In this document: positions 17,119 through 25,554 of the stretch, piece after piece
Numbering within the stretch: position 1 is the stretch's first letter
How the letters are laid out: every line of letters begins with the position of its first letter
NCBI GenBank assembly: GCA_004353515.1
Contig: SMNZ01000001.1
Span: 682,001-746,000, forward strand
Reading direction: 5' to 3'
DNA: 64,000 bases
Origin: Alteromonadaceae bacterium M269
GTDB taxonomy: Bacteria > Pseudomonadota > Gammaproteobacteria > Enterobacterales > Alteromonadaceae
The notes under the pieces: model-generated
Told to the model about the DNA's origin: nothing
Seen by the model: the letters and a program-made list of their open reading frames with translations, nothing else
Database searches by the model: none
Position numbers and translations under genes: made by a program

Positions 17119-18348
17119 TTAACCGAAGAACCAATAGCCGACCGTAACTGCTGTTATTATGCCCGCCAGGTCAGCTGCAAGGCAGCAAGCAATAGCGTGT
17201 CTCGTATACTTGACACCTACTGCTCCTACATAAACAGCGATAATATAAAAGGTAGTTTCGGTTGAGCCTTGCATAATAGAAGCAACCCTTCCAGTAAATG
17301 AATCAGCTCCGTGGTACTGCATGGTTTCTATCATCATTGCTCTGGCACCACTGCCACTTAAAGGCTTCATTAGAGCATTTGGTAGAACCTCGACAAAGCG
17401 TGCATCAAACCCAACACTGGTCACTCCCCAGCTAATAACTTGCGAAACCAAGTCAAGCAAGCCACTGGCTCTAAGCATACCTATCGCAAATAACATCGCT
17501 ATTAGATAAGGGATCAAGTTAACCGCAAGTTGAAACCCTTGCTTTGCGCCTTCAATGAAAACTTCATATGTCTCTAATTTCTTACGCATCCCTCCATACA
17601 GAATGACTACAATGAAGAGCAGCAACAGAAAATTGGCTATCAAGGAAGACTGTTGTGCCATAAGTTGCGCTGACAAACTTCCAAAATACAAAATCACACC
17701 CGCAATAACACCTATCGCCAATGTTGCATAGATTAAAATAGTTTGCTGTAACAGATTGATTCGCTGGACAAAACTGGTCACTAGTAAACCAACGACTGTT
17801 GAAGCACTTGTTGCTAATAAAATTGGGATAAATACATCTGTAGGCTGCGCTGCACCCTGCTCGGCGCGATAAAGGAAAATAGCAATAGGAAACAAGGTCA
17901 CTGACGATGTGTTAAGAACTAGAAACAGTATTTGGCTGTTCGATAAAACGTTGGGATTTGGATTGATTGACTGCATATCCTCCATCGCTTTGATACCAAA
18001 AGGGGTTGCAGCATTATCAAGGCCTAAGAAATTGGCAGACATATTCATAGTGATACTACCAAAAGCGCTGTGCCCTCGAGGAATATCAGGCATCAACTTT
18101 GATAGCAAAGGTTCCAAAAAATAAGCGACTTTCTGAATAAAACCTGCTTTTTCAGCAATCGCGAAAATACCCAACCAAAATGCGAAAAGTCCGATTAATC
18201 CTATCGCTATTTCAACACTAAGTTTGGCCATGTTGACGATAGCCTGCATAACCTCTTCAAAGGCGTTGGATTGGTCCAAAACAAATACATTCCAACAAGT
18301 TGCTAGAAATGCGCTGAATATAAAGCCGAGCCAAATTCGTTGTAACAA
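17119..18348 (-). CDS. Nucleoside-recognition (Gate) domain membrane protein, SpmA-SpmB-like
   Basis: A 409-residue inner-membrane protein with about 9-10 hydrophobic segments and two Gate/nucleoside-recognition halves. The first half has GHSAFGSITMNMSANFLGLDNAATPFGIKAM, highly characteristic of SpmA-type proteins; the second has FVEVLPNALMKPLSGSGARAMMIETM and GSTETTFYIIAVY, characteristic of SpmB. In spore formers these halves are two genes; here they are fused, as in many gammaproteobacteria. Transport role and substrate are unproved. The only usable start is a TTG at 18348 (ATT is in frame nearby); the next ATG would delete the first membrane helix. Confidence 0.85.
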   Translation of the reverse strand: MLQRIWLGFIFSAFLATCWNVFVLDQSNAFEEVMQAIVNMAKLSVEIAIGLIGLFAFWLGIFAIAEKAGFIQKVAYFLEPLLSKLMPDIPRGHSAFGSITMNMSANFLGLDNAATPFGIKAMEDMQSINPNPNVLSNSQILFLVLNTSSVTLFPIAIFLYRAEQGAAQPTDVFIPILLATSASTVVGLLVTSFVQRINLLQQTILIYATLAIGVIAGVILYFGSLSAQLMAQQSSLIANFLLLLFIVVILYGGMRKKLETYEVFIEGAKQGFQLAVNLIPYLIAMLFAIGMLRASGLLDLVSQVISWGVTSVGFDARFVEVLPNALMKPLSGSGARAMMIETMQYHGADSFTGRVASIMQGSTETTFYIIAVYVGAVGVKYTRHAIACCLAADLAGIITAVTVGYWFFG

Positions 18349-18488
18349 AATATTCCCAATACGTTTTGTGAGTAAGGCATTCCATTGCTAAAAGAGCTTC
18401 CGTTAGAACCTACTTGTTCATCCAATATCTTGGTAACGTACAACCCCGAGCATAAGCTGTGCATAACCTTTAAATAGTTTGTGGATTA

Positions 18489-18507
18489 TGTGTGAACAGC
18501 TCACACA
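18489..18507. promoter_or_regulatory. TGTGTGA-N5-TCACACA palindrome
   Basis: The arms are perfectly complementary. It resembles a CRP half-site pair, but the core TGTGA-TCACA spacing is 5 and not the 6 required by classical CRP sites. Another dimeric regulator is therefore possible. It lies about 140 bp upstream of the Gate-protein start. Confidence 0.4.
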
Positions 18508-18571
18508 ATTTTAAAAATAACCTACTGATATTTAAGCGTTTATTTTAATCATATAATTTTGTTTATATTTT

Positions 18572-18585
18572 GAACAATATTGTTC
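18572..18585. promoter_or_regulatory. GAACAATATTGTTC perfect palindrome
   Basis: A 14-bp perfect palindrome about 50 bp upstream of the first stem-loop of the candidate small RNA. It overlaps a possible -35 region (TTGAAC). The best reading is an operator for that transcript. Confidence 0.45.
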
Positions 18586-18626
18586 TACACTTAGTTTCTT
18601 GATAGTGAATTTTTAAATTATGTTGT

Positions 18627-18727
18627 ACCCGTTGTGAGTTGAAAAAACTCAAATGACTTAGCGCACGGCTCAATTCTAGAGCCATTCCCCTATGCCCAGA
18701 GCTAGCAATAGCCTCTGGGCTTTTTTT
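18627..18727 (+). ncRNA. Candidate small RNA with three stem-loops
   Basis: Three hairpins follow one another on the plus strand. They are TGAGTT/AACTCA (18635-18651, loop GAAAA), GGCTC/GAGCC (18667-18683), and a strong terminator GCCCAGAG-CTA-GCAA-TAG-C-CTCTGGGC (18694-18720) followed by seven T. No protein gene on the plus strand ends here; both flanking genes are on the minus strand. The terminator has a T-run only on the plus strand. Something must therefore be transcribed rightward and stop here. The 5' end is a guess. It does not match any small RNA I remember. Confidence 0.55.
18694..18727 (+). terminator. Strong plus-strand terminator
   Basis: An 8-bp GC-rich stem (GCCCAGAG/CTCTGGGC), extended by CTA/TAG around a GCAA tetraloop with one bulged C, is followed by TTTTTTT. 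It serves the candidate small RNA, since no upstream plus-strand protein gene exists. Confidence 0.85.
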
Positions 18728-18823
18728 ATAGGCTCATTATCTTTCAAACTACCCTATGGTTGGCCAGTCTTGTGTGCCTATATTATGCACTTTGAGATCT
18801 CCTGAGAATGGAGTCTTCCACTA

Positions 18824-19345
18824 TCAATCTAGTGCTTCTAAGTTCTCAGTAAAGTAAGCTGCTTTTTCTTTATAGTGTATCGCAGACATTTTAAGCATGA
18901 CACGTTGCTCTTCGGTTAAGGTCTTTACAACTTTACCTGGCGATCCCATAACAACCGAGCCATCTGGAATTTCTTTATTTTCTGGTATCAACGCATTGGC
19001 ACCAATGACACAGTATTTACCTACCTTCGCACCATTCAATATGACTGCATTTATTCCAACCAAGCTGTATTCGCCTATTTCACAGCCATGAAGCATCACT
19101 TTGTGTCCAACAGTGACATTGTCATGCACGGTTAGCGGCACATTGTCATCCACATGCAATACAGAGCCATCTTGGATGTTGGCGCCTTCACCTATTTCTA
19201 TTTTTGCATTATCTGCTCTTAAAACCGCATTAAACCAGACGCTACTTCCTTTTTTTAGAACAACATCCCCAATAACATGTGCTCCTGGAGCAATGTATAC
19301 ATCATCAGCAATTTCAGGCACCTTTCCTTCTAATTTATATTTCAC
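18824..19345 (-). CDS. Gamma-carbonic anhydrase family protein (YrdA-like)
   Basis: A 173-residue left-handed parallel beta-helix protein with hexapeptide repeats. The family strings RADN (43-46), the [10 protein letters not shown] turn and [10 protein letters not shown] carry the zinc histidines. It resembles E. coli YrdA/PaaY-type trimers, which bind zinc; some hydrate CO2, others act as thioesterases. The start is a GTG at 19345, six bases after AGGAG. It follows tesB by 9 bp, so it is co-transcribed with the thioesterase. Confidence 0.9.
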   Translation of the reverse strand: MKYKLEGKVPEIADDVYIAPGAHVIGDVVLKKGSSVWFNAVLRADNAKIEIGEGANIQDGSVLHVDDNVPLTVHDNVTVGHKVMLHGCEIGEYSLVGINAVILNGAKVGKYCVIGANALIPENKEIPDGSVVMGSPGKVVKTLTEEQRVMLKMSAIHYKEKAAYFTENLEALD

Positions 19346-19354
19346 TCCGTGCTC

Positions 19355-20230
19355 CTAAGACTTTTTACTTTTATCAATTTGGCGAATCAGGCCTTCTTGC
19401 ATGGTTGATGCAAGTAGCTGTCCTTTTTCATTGAATATTTGACCTCTAACTAGCCCTCTTGCACCTCCAGCATAAGGACTTTCCATACAATAGAGGATCC
19501 ATTCATTAAAATTAAATGGTTGGTGGAACCACATCGCATGGTCGATACTTGCTACTTGTAGGCTGTTATTGCCAATTTTATCTTCATGAGGTTGCACAGC
19601 CGTCATTAAGAAATAATAGTCTGAAGCATACGCCAACAAGCTTTGATGCAGATTGTGATCATCCTTTAGCGGTTCTTTCACTCGCATCCAAACATATCTC
19701 AACGCAGCATCAGTATCGCTATTCTCGTCCGCATCAAATACCTCTACGACACGTTTCTCCAGCGGTTCATGATATTTTATTTTCTCTTGTACGGTTTGCG
19801 GTAACTTATCAAACTTCAATTGAAGCGTATCCATTTGCGAAGGTAACTCATCAGGATGAGGTACCGCTGGCATAGTAACGTGTTGATGGTTAAATCCTTC
19901 TTCAGGCACTTGAAATGAAGCCACCATTGAAAAGATAATTCGCCCATGCTGAACCGCCTTAACTCTTCGACTCGCAAAGCTTCTGCCATCTCTTAGGTTT
20001 TCAACTGTGTAAACTACGGGGTGTTCGGCATTCCCAGGGAGCAAAAAATAACTGTGATAAGAGTGAACTATCCCTTTCCCTTCCACGGTATTCTGTGCGG
20101 CAGCAAGCGCTTGGCCCATCACCTGGCCACCAAAGAGTGCTTTAAATCCTAAGTCCCAACTTTGTCCTCGATAAATTCCATTTTCTATCTTCTCCAACTT
20201 CAAAAGTTGACTTAAATGTATCTCACTCAT
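19355..20230 (-). CDS. tesB: Acyl-CoA thioesterase II
   Basis: A 291-residue double hot-dog thioesterase that releases free acids from acyl-CoA in the cytoplasm. The catalytic positions match E. coli TesB: D204, position 228 and Q278. Position 228 is Ser here instead of Thr (ASIDHAMWFH), a conservative change. It stands between the kinase-like gene (27 bp upstream) and the gamma-carbonic anhydrase. Confidence 0.95.
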   Translation of the reverse strand: MSEIHLSQLLKLEKIENGIYRGQSWDLGFKALFGGQVMGQALAAAQNTVEGKGIVHSYHSYFLLPGNAEHPVVYTVENLRDGRSFASRRVKAVQHGRIIFSMVASFQVPEEGFNHQHVTMPAVPHPDELPSQMDTLQLKFDKLPQTVQEKIKYHEPLEKRVVEVFDADENSDTDAALRYVWMRVKEPLKDDHNLHQSLLAYASDYYFLMTAVQPHEDKIGNNSLQVASIDHAMWFHQPFNFNEWILYCMESPYAGGARGLVRGQIFNEKGQLLASTMQEGLIRQIDKSKKS

Positions 20231-20257
20231 GCTTCTCTCGAACTACCTCTAACTCTA

Positions 20258-22123
20258 TTAATTGTGTTTTAACGGGTTTCTTGGATAAAACTTGTCTGGC
20301 ATTCTTTCAATATGCTCAAAATGACGCGTGTCTTTATAGGGCAGCTTCATAAACCCTGATATTCCCAAACCATTAATTAATGGAATGGTCTTAATAACAT
20401 CGTCAAGTAACTGCTTAAATACTTGCTCTTTAGTGTGATCAAGCAGCGTAAAATAACTATGAACCTTAAGATGATTGCCTAACGCTTCAAATATAATACA
20501 CCCGGTATGATGAATACGGTTAAGTTTCTTGATAATCGTAATGGTTTCTTCGGGGAGCTTAAGCAATTCATCCGGATCATCGCCATCCTCGAAATAAGAG
20601 TGATTCCGGCTCGCTCCCTCATTAGTTGATACCGAGCTGACGTCGAATGGAATAAACATATCGTCATCAGGGATAAAAGGATCTTCGGTCCTGTCTCTGT
20701 CAATATGCAGTGTATGTCTAGCGTTAAACATGCAGCTCTTAAAAACACCAACACGTTTAATTGCTCTCGCTAGTGTAATCAAATTCTCTACCGCTGATTC
20801 AAATGCCACCTTCAACTGAAAGTCGTATAAGTTTAAACTTGAATCAATGTAGACACCTCCAGGACGCCAGCGAACAACTAATCCTCCAACGACCGGATAC
20901 TTTCCTAAACGGCTTACCGCCGACATAAAAGCTTTTTCTGTGTCTCCCATGCCTTGCAGGTAGTTCTTATAGTAACGCTCAAGCTGCGCATCATTCAGAT
21001 GATGTGTTTTAAGTTCTTCGCTTTGTGCACGAAGAAAAGACTTTCTTGAGCTATACACTACCGTATCAAGGTTCGTAACTTTATCGTGAGACCAGATTGG
21101 AATAGCAGAAGGCTTCGCCTCAATTGGATGTTCTGGGAGATAGAGGTTTTTCATATAGCGCATGTTAGCGACAAAATAGTCTCCCCCGCGCTTTCTCTTT
21201 TGCTCATCTGTACTCAACATGGCGCTCAATGTCTTTGCAAACTCTGCGGGCAACCCCAATGATTCAGGTGTGATCACATGATGACCAAACCGGCATGACT
21301 GCCCCGACGCCAATGCGTATAGTGTCCCAGCAATTCCTTGTTCATCAAAGCGTGATGAGGATAGCTCTCCACATAATTGATCTTCACCAATAAAATAGAT
21401 ATCTCCCAAACGTGCGTTAGTATTATTGATATCCCCCGACATCAGATCCATAACATTAGTTGATACCGGTTGCCCTTTGTGGTCCAACTGCGCAAAAACA
21501 GACGAACCCCAATCAATTAGACCAATGTTTTCAGTCGTTTCATTGAAAACGATATTCGAAGGTTTAATATCTCCGTGCACCACGGGTTTATGTTGGTCTA
21601 TGTAAGTGTTATTTCTCAGGGTGAAAAGAATATCTGCAAGTTGCGCTGCAATTTTAACAACAAGCCGGGCTGGCAAAGGTCCTTTCTTCAGCGAAACTTT
21701 CTCTAAATCAATGCCTGATGCCCTTTTCATCACCATAATAGCTTGATTTCTAACACGTTCAAAAGCCACTAAATTGGGAACATGATCATGCTCAATTTGA
21801 TTGAGCATATAAGCTTCTTCTTCTAAACGATCTTGTATATGTTGTGGCAAAGTTATCCGTGAAAACTTAAATACCAGCTCTTGGTTATCTGTCGTTTTAC
21901 CTGCAAAAGCAAACCCAAAGGCGCCACTACCGATGAGTTCTATGGAGTGATATCCCAGTAGTTCAAGCTGTTCAGTACATAGTTGCAACCAATCCTTTAG
22001 TTTTTGCGCATCCTTATGAGATAGCAAATAGATTGACTGCTCTTCTGGGATATAAAAATGTCTGAGGTTAATATCTTGCAAATCAGTACCTAGCTTTCCG
22101 TCACTGACCAATTTAAACGCCAC
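20258..22123 (-). CDS. Protein kinase-like protein with unknown C-terminal region
   Basis: A 621-residue cytoplasmic protein with a complete eukaryotic-type kinase core. It has the glycine loop GSGAFG (65-70), lysine K86, a glutamate in helix C near 102, the catalytic loop HGDIKPSN (183-190; D185, N190) and DWG (204-206) in place of DFG. The kinase domain ends near 330. The C-terminal 290 residues match nothing I recognise and include an acidic patch (EDGDDPDELL). No membrane anchor is visible. It overlaps the rlmJ end by 34 bp if the GTG at 22123 is used; a TTG at 22081 with AGG upstream would begin just after rlmJ. Target and signal are unknown. Confidence 0.75.
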   Translation of the reverse strand: MAFKLVSDGKLGTDLQDINLRHFYIPEEQSIYLLSHKDAQKLKDWLQLCTEQLELLGYHSIELIGSGAFGFAFAGKTTDNQELVFKFSRITLPQHIQDRLEEEAYMLNQIEHDHVPNLVAFERVRNQAIMVMKRASGIDLEKVSLKKGPLPARLVVKIAAQLADILFTLRNNTYIDQHKPVVHGDIKPSNIVFNETTENIGLIDWGSSVFAQLDHKGQPVSTNVMDLMSGDINNTNARLGDIYFIGEDQLCGELSSSRFDEQGIAGTLYALASGQSCRFGHHVITPESLGLPAEFAKTLSAMLSTDEQKRKRGGDYFVANMRYMKNLYLPEHPIEAKPSAIPIWSHDKVTNLDTVVYSSRKSFLRAQSEELKTHHLNDAQLERYYKNYLQGMGDTEKAFMSAVSRLGKYPVVGGLVVRWRPGGVYIDSSLNLYDFQLKVAFESAVENLITLARAIKRVGVFKSCMFNARHTLHIDRDRTEDPFIPDDDMFIPFDVSSVSTNEGASRNHSYFEDGDDPDELLKLPEETITIIKKLNRIHHTGCIIFEALGNHLKVHSYFTLLDHTKEQVFKQLLDDVIKTIPLINGLGISGFMKLPYKDTRHFEHIERMPDKFYPRNPLKHN

Positions 22124-22932
22124 TGACCAGCATTCTGTTCTTGTAGTACCGGCGTTAATTCTTCCAAAGCTTCTGCTAATACCTCATCAGAGCGCCATGG
22201 TGGATTGATAACACACATACCTGATCCGTACATCCCTCTTTCAGCTTGATCTGAACTCACCTGCATCTCAACCACAAACTGGCTCTTACATGGAATATCA
22301 GCCAAGCCTTCTAACAGTTTTGGCGCTCTGTTTTTAGAACCAATAATTAATGGATACCAGATAGCAAAGATGCCGTGCGGCCATTTTTTAATAGCTTTTT
22401 TTACGCCATCAATAACAAATTGATACTCTTCAATCCGTTCGTACGGCGGATCAATCAACACCAAGCCTCTCGCTGGCTTAGGCGGTAATAGCGCTAATAA
22501 TCCTTCAAAGCCGTCCCTGTGATGGACACTGACGTTGTCAAACTTCGCCAAGTTGCGTTTCAGATGACCTATCTCGGTGTTATGCCACTCCATCAAGTGA
22601 ATCTTGTCCGATACTCGTGACTCTTGGTGAGCAATCATTGGGGAGCCGGGATATAAATTGTCTGTGTAAAACGTCTGACTTAATTCAACATATTGATTCA
22701 CCAGCTCTGAGCGAAATTCACGATGGATTGTGCGGCCAATCCCTAATTCATGCTCGCCGGTTTTATTAGCTTCTTCACTGGTTAAATCATAAATTCCGGC
22801 GCCAGCATGTGTATCTATGTAGCTAAATGGTTTGTCTTTCTGTTTAAGGCTATTCAGCAGTGCTATTTGTGTTATGTGTTTGAGAACATCGGCGTGGTTC
22901 CCAGCGTGAAAGCTATGCCTGTAACTGAACAA
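22090..22932 (-). CDS. rlmJ: 23S rRNA (adenine-2030-N6)-methyltransferase
   Basis: A 280-residue SAM-dependent enzyme that methylates A2030 of 23S rRNA. The N-terminus FSYRHSFHAGNHADVLKH aligns directly with E. coli RlmJ (LSYRHSFHAGNHADVLKH). The catalytic motif DPPYE begins at 161, and THAGAG (41-46) is the SAM loop. This alignment fixes the start as a TTG at 22932, with a GGGGA ribosome site 6 bases upstream. It is followed by the kinase-like gene with overlap. Confidence 0.95.
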   Translation of the reverse strand: MFSYRHSFHAGNHADVLKHITQIALLNSLKQKDKPFSYIDTHAGAGIYDLTSEEANKTGEHELGIGRTIHREFRSELVNQYVELSQTFYTDNLYPGSPMIAHQESRVSDKIHLMEWHNTEIGHLKRNLAKFDNVSVHHRDGFEGLLALLPPKPARGLVLIDPPYERIEEYQFVIDGVKKAIKKWPHGIFAIWYPLIIGSKNRAPKLLEGLADIPCKSQFVVEMQVSSDQAERGMYGSGMCVINPPWRSDEVLAEALEELTPVLQEQNAGQWRLNWSVTES

Positions 22933-22945
22933 TAGTAATCCCCTA

Positions 22946-22970
22946 TAAAAAAGCCCGCATTAAGCGGGCT
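22946..22970 (-). terminator. Terminator of the bkd operon
   Basis: AGCCCGC and GCGGGCT pair around ATTAA; on the minus strand TTTTTT follows. It is about 20 bp beyond the E2 stop. The T-run lies just in front of the rlmJ start region, so the rlmJ promoter must overlap or follow this site. Confidence 0.9.
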
Positions 22971-22989
22971 CTATAGTCTATCTAAATAT

Positions 22990-24567
22990 CTATCGAAGTT
23001 CAGTTAACATTTTCAATGGATTTTCTAAATAAGATTTCCATAGATTACTAAACCTGACCATGGTCGCACCATCAATAACACGGTGATCGCCAGACCAACT
23101 AATGTGCATGATGTTAACCGCTTTAACCTGATCATTTTCATCGAAGCGAGGTAATTTCTGCATCTTACCTAGTGCTACAATAGCAACTTCAGGCTTATTG
23201 ATAACAGGTGTTGCAGTTGTTCCGCCTAGTGTTCCAATGTTGGATATGCTCACCGAGCCACCTTTAAGATCAGTACTTGCGAGTCGGCCTTCGCGACCAA
23301 GTTCTACAAGCTCTTGTGCTCTCTTAGCAACCTCAAACAGACTTAAAGACTCAACATTTTTAATGTTAGGTACTAACAAACCAAGCTTAGAATCAATCGC
23401 CATACCGATGTTATGAGCACCTAAATAAGTCAACTCTGAACAATCATCATTCACACGGCTATTAATCACTGGGAACTGTGTCATCGCTAGCGATAGTGCT
23501 TTGATGATGAAAGGCATGAAGCTTAGTTTAACACCTAACTTCTCAAACTCAGGCTTCAACATCTTACGAGCAGCAATCAACGCATCCATTTCAATTTCAT
23601 CACTCACTGTAAAGTGAGGAATGGTTGAAACAGAGTCTTGCATTTGACGAGCCATAGCAGCTTGAATGCCACGAATAGGCACAGTCTTATCTTCTTTACT
23701 GATTGTCGCTGCAGGTGCAGATACCGCTTGTTCTGTTTTTGCTGGTGCGCTTGCAACAGGCTGAGACGACGCAGCGTTATTGAAGTTCAATAAATCTTCT
23801 TTAAGTACACGCCCTTTCTTACCGGACCCAACAACTTGTGAAAGATCGATATTCATCTCACGTGCAACGCGTCTAACTGCAGGGCTTGCTAACGCTTTTC
23901 CGCTTGATTTAATCGCATTATCACCACCAGTAGCTGCAGACTTTGTAGGCTCTGCTTTAGGTGCTTCCGCAGTAGCAACGGGCGCAGCTACTTCGCCAGC
24001 GGCAAGATCAGAGCGAGCAATAGAGAACAGTGGTGTGTGGACCTTCGCGATATCACCTTTGGCGTAATAAAGCTTAACCACTTTACCTGAGTACTTAGCA
24101 GGGATTTGAACCAACGCTTTATCAGTCATAACATCAGCAACTGCTTGGTCTTCTTCAATCACCTGGCCTTCTTCAACAAGCCATTCCACTAACTCACACT
24201 CGACAATACCTTCGCCAATATCGGGCAAGATAAAGTCAACAACGGCATCGTTAGTTGCTGGAGCAGCTTCTGCAGGTTGAGACACTGACGCTGCTTCAAC
24301 AGGCGTTTCTACCTGCTGTGATGATGCTTCACCATCAACGTTCATCGAGAACAAAGGTTCATGAACTTTAGCAATATCACCTTTTTCGTAATACAGCTTC
24401 TGCACAACACCTGAGTACATTGCAGGGATTTGAACCAAAGCTTTGTCAGTCATTACATCAGCAACTGCCTGATCTTCGACAATGTGATCGCCTTCTTTAA
24501 CTAACCATTCGACGATTTCACACTCGATAATGCCTTCGCCGATATCAGGTAAAATAAAATCTTTCAT
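22990..24567 (-). CDS. bkdB: Branched-chain 2-oxoacid dehydrogenase E2 (dihydrolipoyl acyltransferase)
   Basis: About 525 residues. Two near-identical lipoyl domains carry lipoyl lysines in TDKALVQIPA (K43 and K151 counted from the first of two ATGs). A peripheral subunit-binding domain (SPAVRRVAREMNIDLSQVVG) and the acyltransferase core follow, with terminal HRVIDG providing the catalytic His and Asp. Ala/Pro-rich linkers join the domains. It transfers branched acyl groups to CoA in Val/Leu/Ile breakdown. Of the two adjacent ATGs I prefer 24567, which gives workable spacing to GGGG. Most bacterial bkd E2 proteins have one lipoyl domain; two is less usual. It ends the E1 alpha-E1 beta-E2 operon. 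Confidence 0.93.
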   Translation of the reverse strand: MKDFILPDIGEGIIECEIVEWLVKEGDHIVEDQAVADVMTDKALVQIPAMYSGVVQKLYYEKGDIAKVHEPLFSMNVDGEASSQQVETPVEAASVSQPAEAAPATNDAVVDFILPDIGEGIVECELVEWLVEEGQVIEEDQAVADVMTDKALVQIPAKYSGKVVKLYYAKGDIAKVHTPLFSIARSDLAAGEVAAPVATAEAPKAEPTKSAATGGDNAIKSSGKALASPAVRRVAREMNIDLSQVVGSGKKGRVLKEDLLNFNNAASSQPVASAPAKTEQAVSAPAATISKEDKTVPIRGIQAAMARQMQDSVSTIPHFTVSDEIEMDALIAARKMLKPEFEKLGVKLSFMPFIIKALSLAMTQFPVINSRVNDDCSELTYLGAHNIGMAIDSKLGLLVPNIKNVESLSLFEVAKRAQELVELGREGRLASTDLKGGSVSISNIGTLGGTTATPVINKPEVAIVALGKMQKLPRFDENDQVKAVNIMHISWSGDHRVIDGATMVRFSNLWKSYLENPLKMLTELR

Positions 24568-24576
24568 CATTGCCCC

Positions 24577-25554
24577 TTAGAAGTTTACCGAACGAACTAT
24601 AGCTTCATAAACTTTCAGTTCATCAGGCATATATTCTTTTTCATGAGCCAGTGGATACGGCGTATCTAAACCACAAACACGTGCTATTGGAGATTCTAAG
24701 TTTAAGAAACAAGCCTCTTGGATAGCTGCCGCAATTTCTCCAGCAAAACCACCTGTCATTGGTGCTTCGTGACTGATAAGCAATCGGCCCGTTTTAGCAA
24801 CTGATTCAGCAACGGTATCGCGGTCCCAAGGAAGGATACTCTGCAAATCGACAATTTCACAAGAAATGCCATCAGCTTCTGCTTTCTGAGCTGCTTTCTC
24901 GACAACTTCAACTTGAGCACCCCAAGCTAGCAAAGTGATATCAGAACCTTCTTTAACGATATCAGCTTTACCTAGCGGTAATTCATAATCATCTTCAGGT
25001 ACTTCACCAACCGCAGCACGGTATAAGCGTTTTGGTTCCATGAAAAGAACTGGATTATCGTCGCGAATAGATGAAAGTAACAAGCCTTTAGCTTGATAGG
25101 GGTTACGCGGTACCACTATTTTCATGCCAGGAACGTGTGCGAAGAAAGCTTCGGGCGATTGCGAGTGATAAAGACCACCGGCAATACCACCACCGTATGG
25201 TGTGCGTATTGTTAGAGTTCCACAGCTAAACTGGCCACCCGAACGATAACGGAATTTAGCTGTTTCGTTCACGATTTGGTCAAACGCTGGGAAGATGTAA
25301 TCACCAAACTGAATTTCAGCAATAGGAACAGAGCCATGTGATGCTAAGCCATTCGCAAAACCAATGATACCTTGTTCAGTCAATGGCGTATTGAAGCAAC
25401 GGCCACGACCAAACTTTTCTTGAAGGTTACTTGTTGCACGGAATACACCACCAAAATAACCAACGTCTTCACCAAAAACCATGACTTTTTCATTCTCTTC
25501 CATGGCAATCATTAATGCACTGTTGATTGCTTGTAATAGATTCATTCTAGCCAT
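24577..25554 (-). CDS. bkdA2: Branched-chain 2-oxoacid dehydrogenase E1 beta
   Basis: A 325-residue transketolase-like beta subunit. Typical strings are [53 protein letters not shown] and [19 protein letters not shown]. With E1 alpha it forms the thiamine diphosphate decarboxylase that feeds acyl groups to E2. Its ATG overlaps the E1 alpha stop by 8 bp, with GGGAG eight bases upstream, so the two subunits are translationally coupled. Confidence 0.95.
   Translation of the reverse strand: MARMNLLQAINSALMIAMEENEKVMVFGEDVGYFGGVFRATSNLQEKFGRGRCFNTPLTEQGIIGFANGLASHGSVPIAEIQFGDYIFPAFDQIVNETAKFRYRSGGQFSCGTLTIRTPYGGGIAGGLYHSQSPEAFFAHVPGMKIVVPRNPYQAKGLLLSSIRDDNPVLFMEPKRLYRAAVGEVPEDDYELPLGKADIVKEGSDITLLAWGAQVEVVEKAAQKAEADGISCEIVDLQSILPWDRDTVAESVAKTGRLLISHEAPMTGGFAGEIAAAIQEACFLNLESPIARVCGLDTPYPLAHEKEYMPDELKVYEAIVRSVNF

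Larger units (their letters stand above)
18349..18626. other. AT-rich gene-free stretch with palindromes
   Basis: No coding sequence is supported. The stretch contains TGTGTGA/TCACACA (18489-18507, 5-nt centre) and the 14-bp palindrome GAACAATATTGTTC (18572-18585). Both are promoter-type elements lying between the Gate-protein gene (leftward) and the candidate small RNA (rightward). Confidence 0.5.

Noticed and set aside
18458-18488. Two DnaA-box-like 9-mers (TGTGCATAA and TGTGGATTA) suggesting an origin
   Set aside because: Only one fits the consensus well, no cluster or AT-rich unwinding repeats with dnaA/gidA-type neighbours is present, so chance is likelier.
18489-18507. Classical CRP site
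   Set aside because: The half-sites are separated by 5 instead of 6 bases, so it does not meet the CRP consensus; kept only as an unnamed palindrome.
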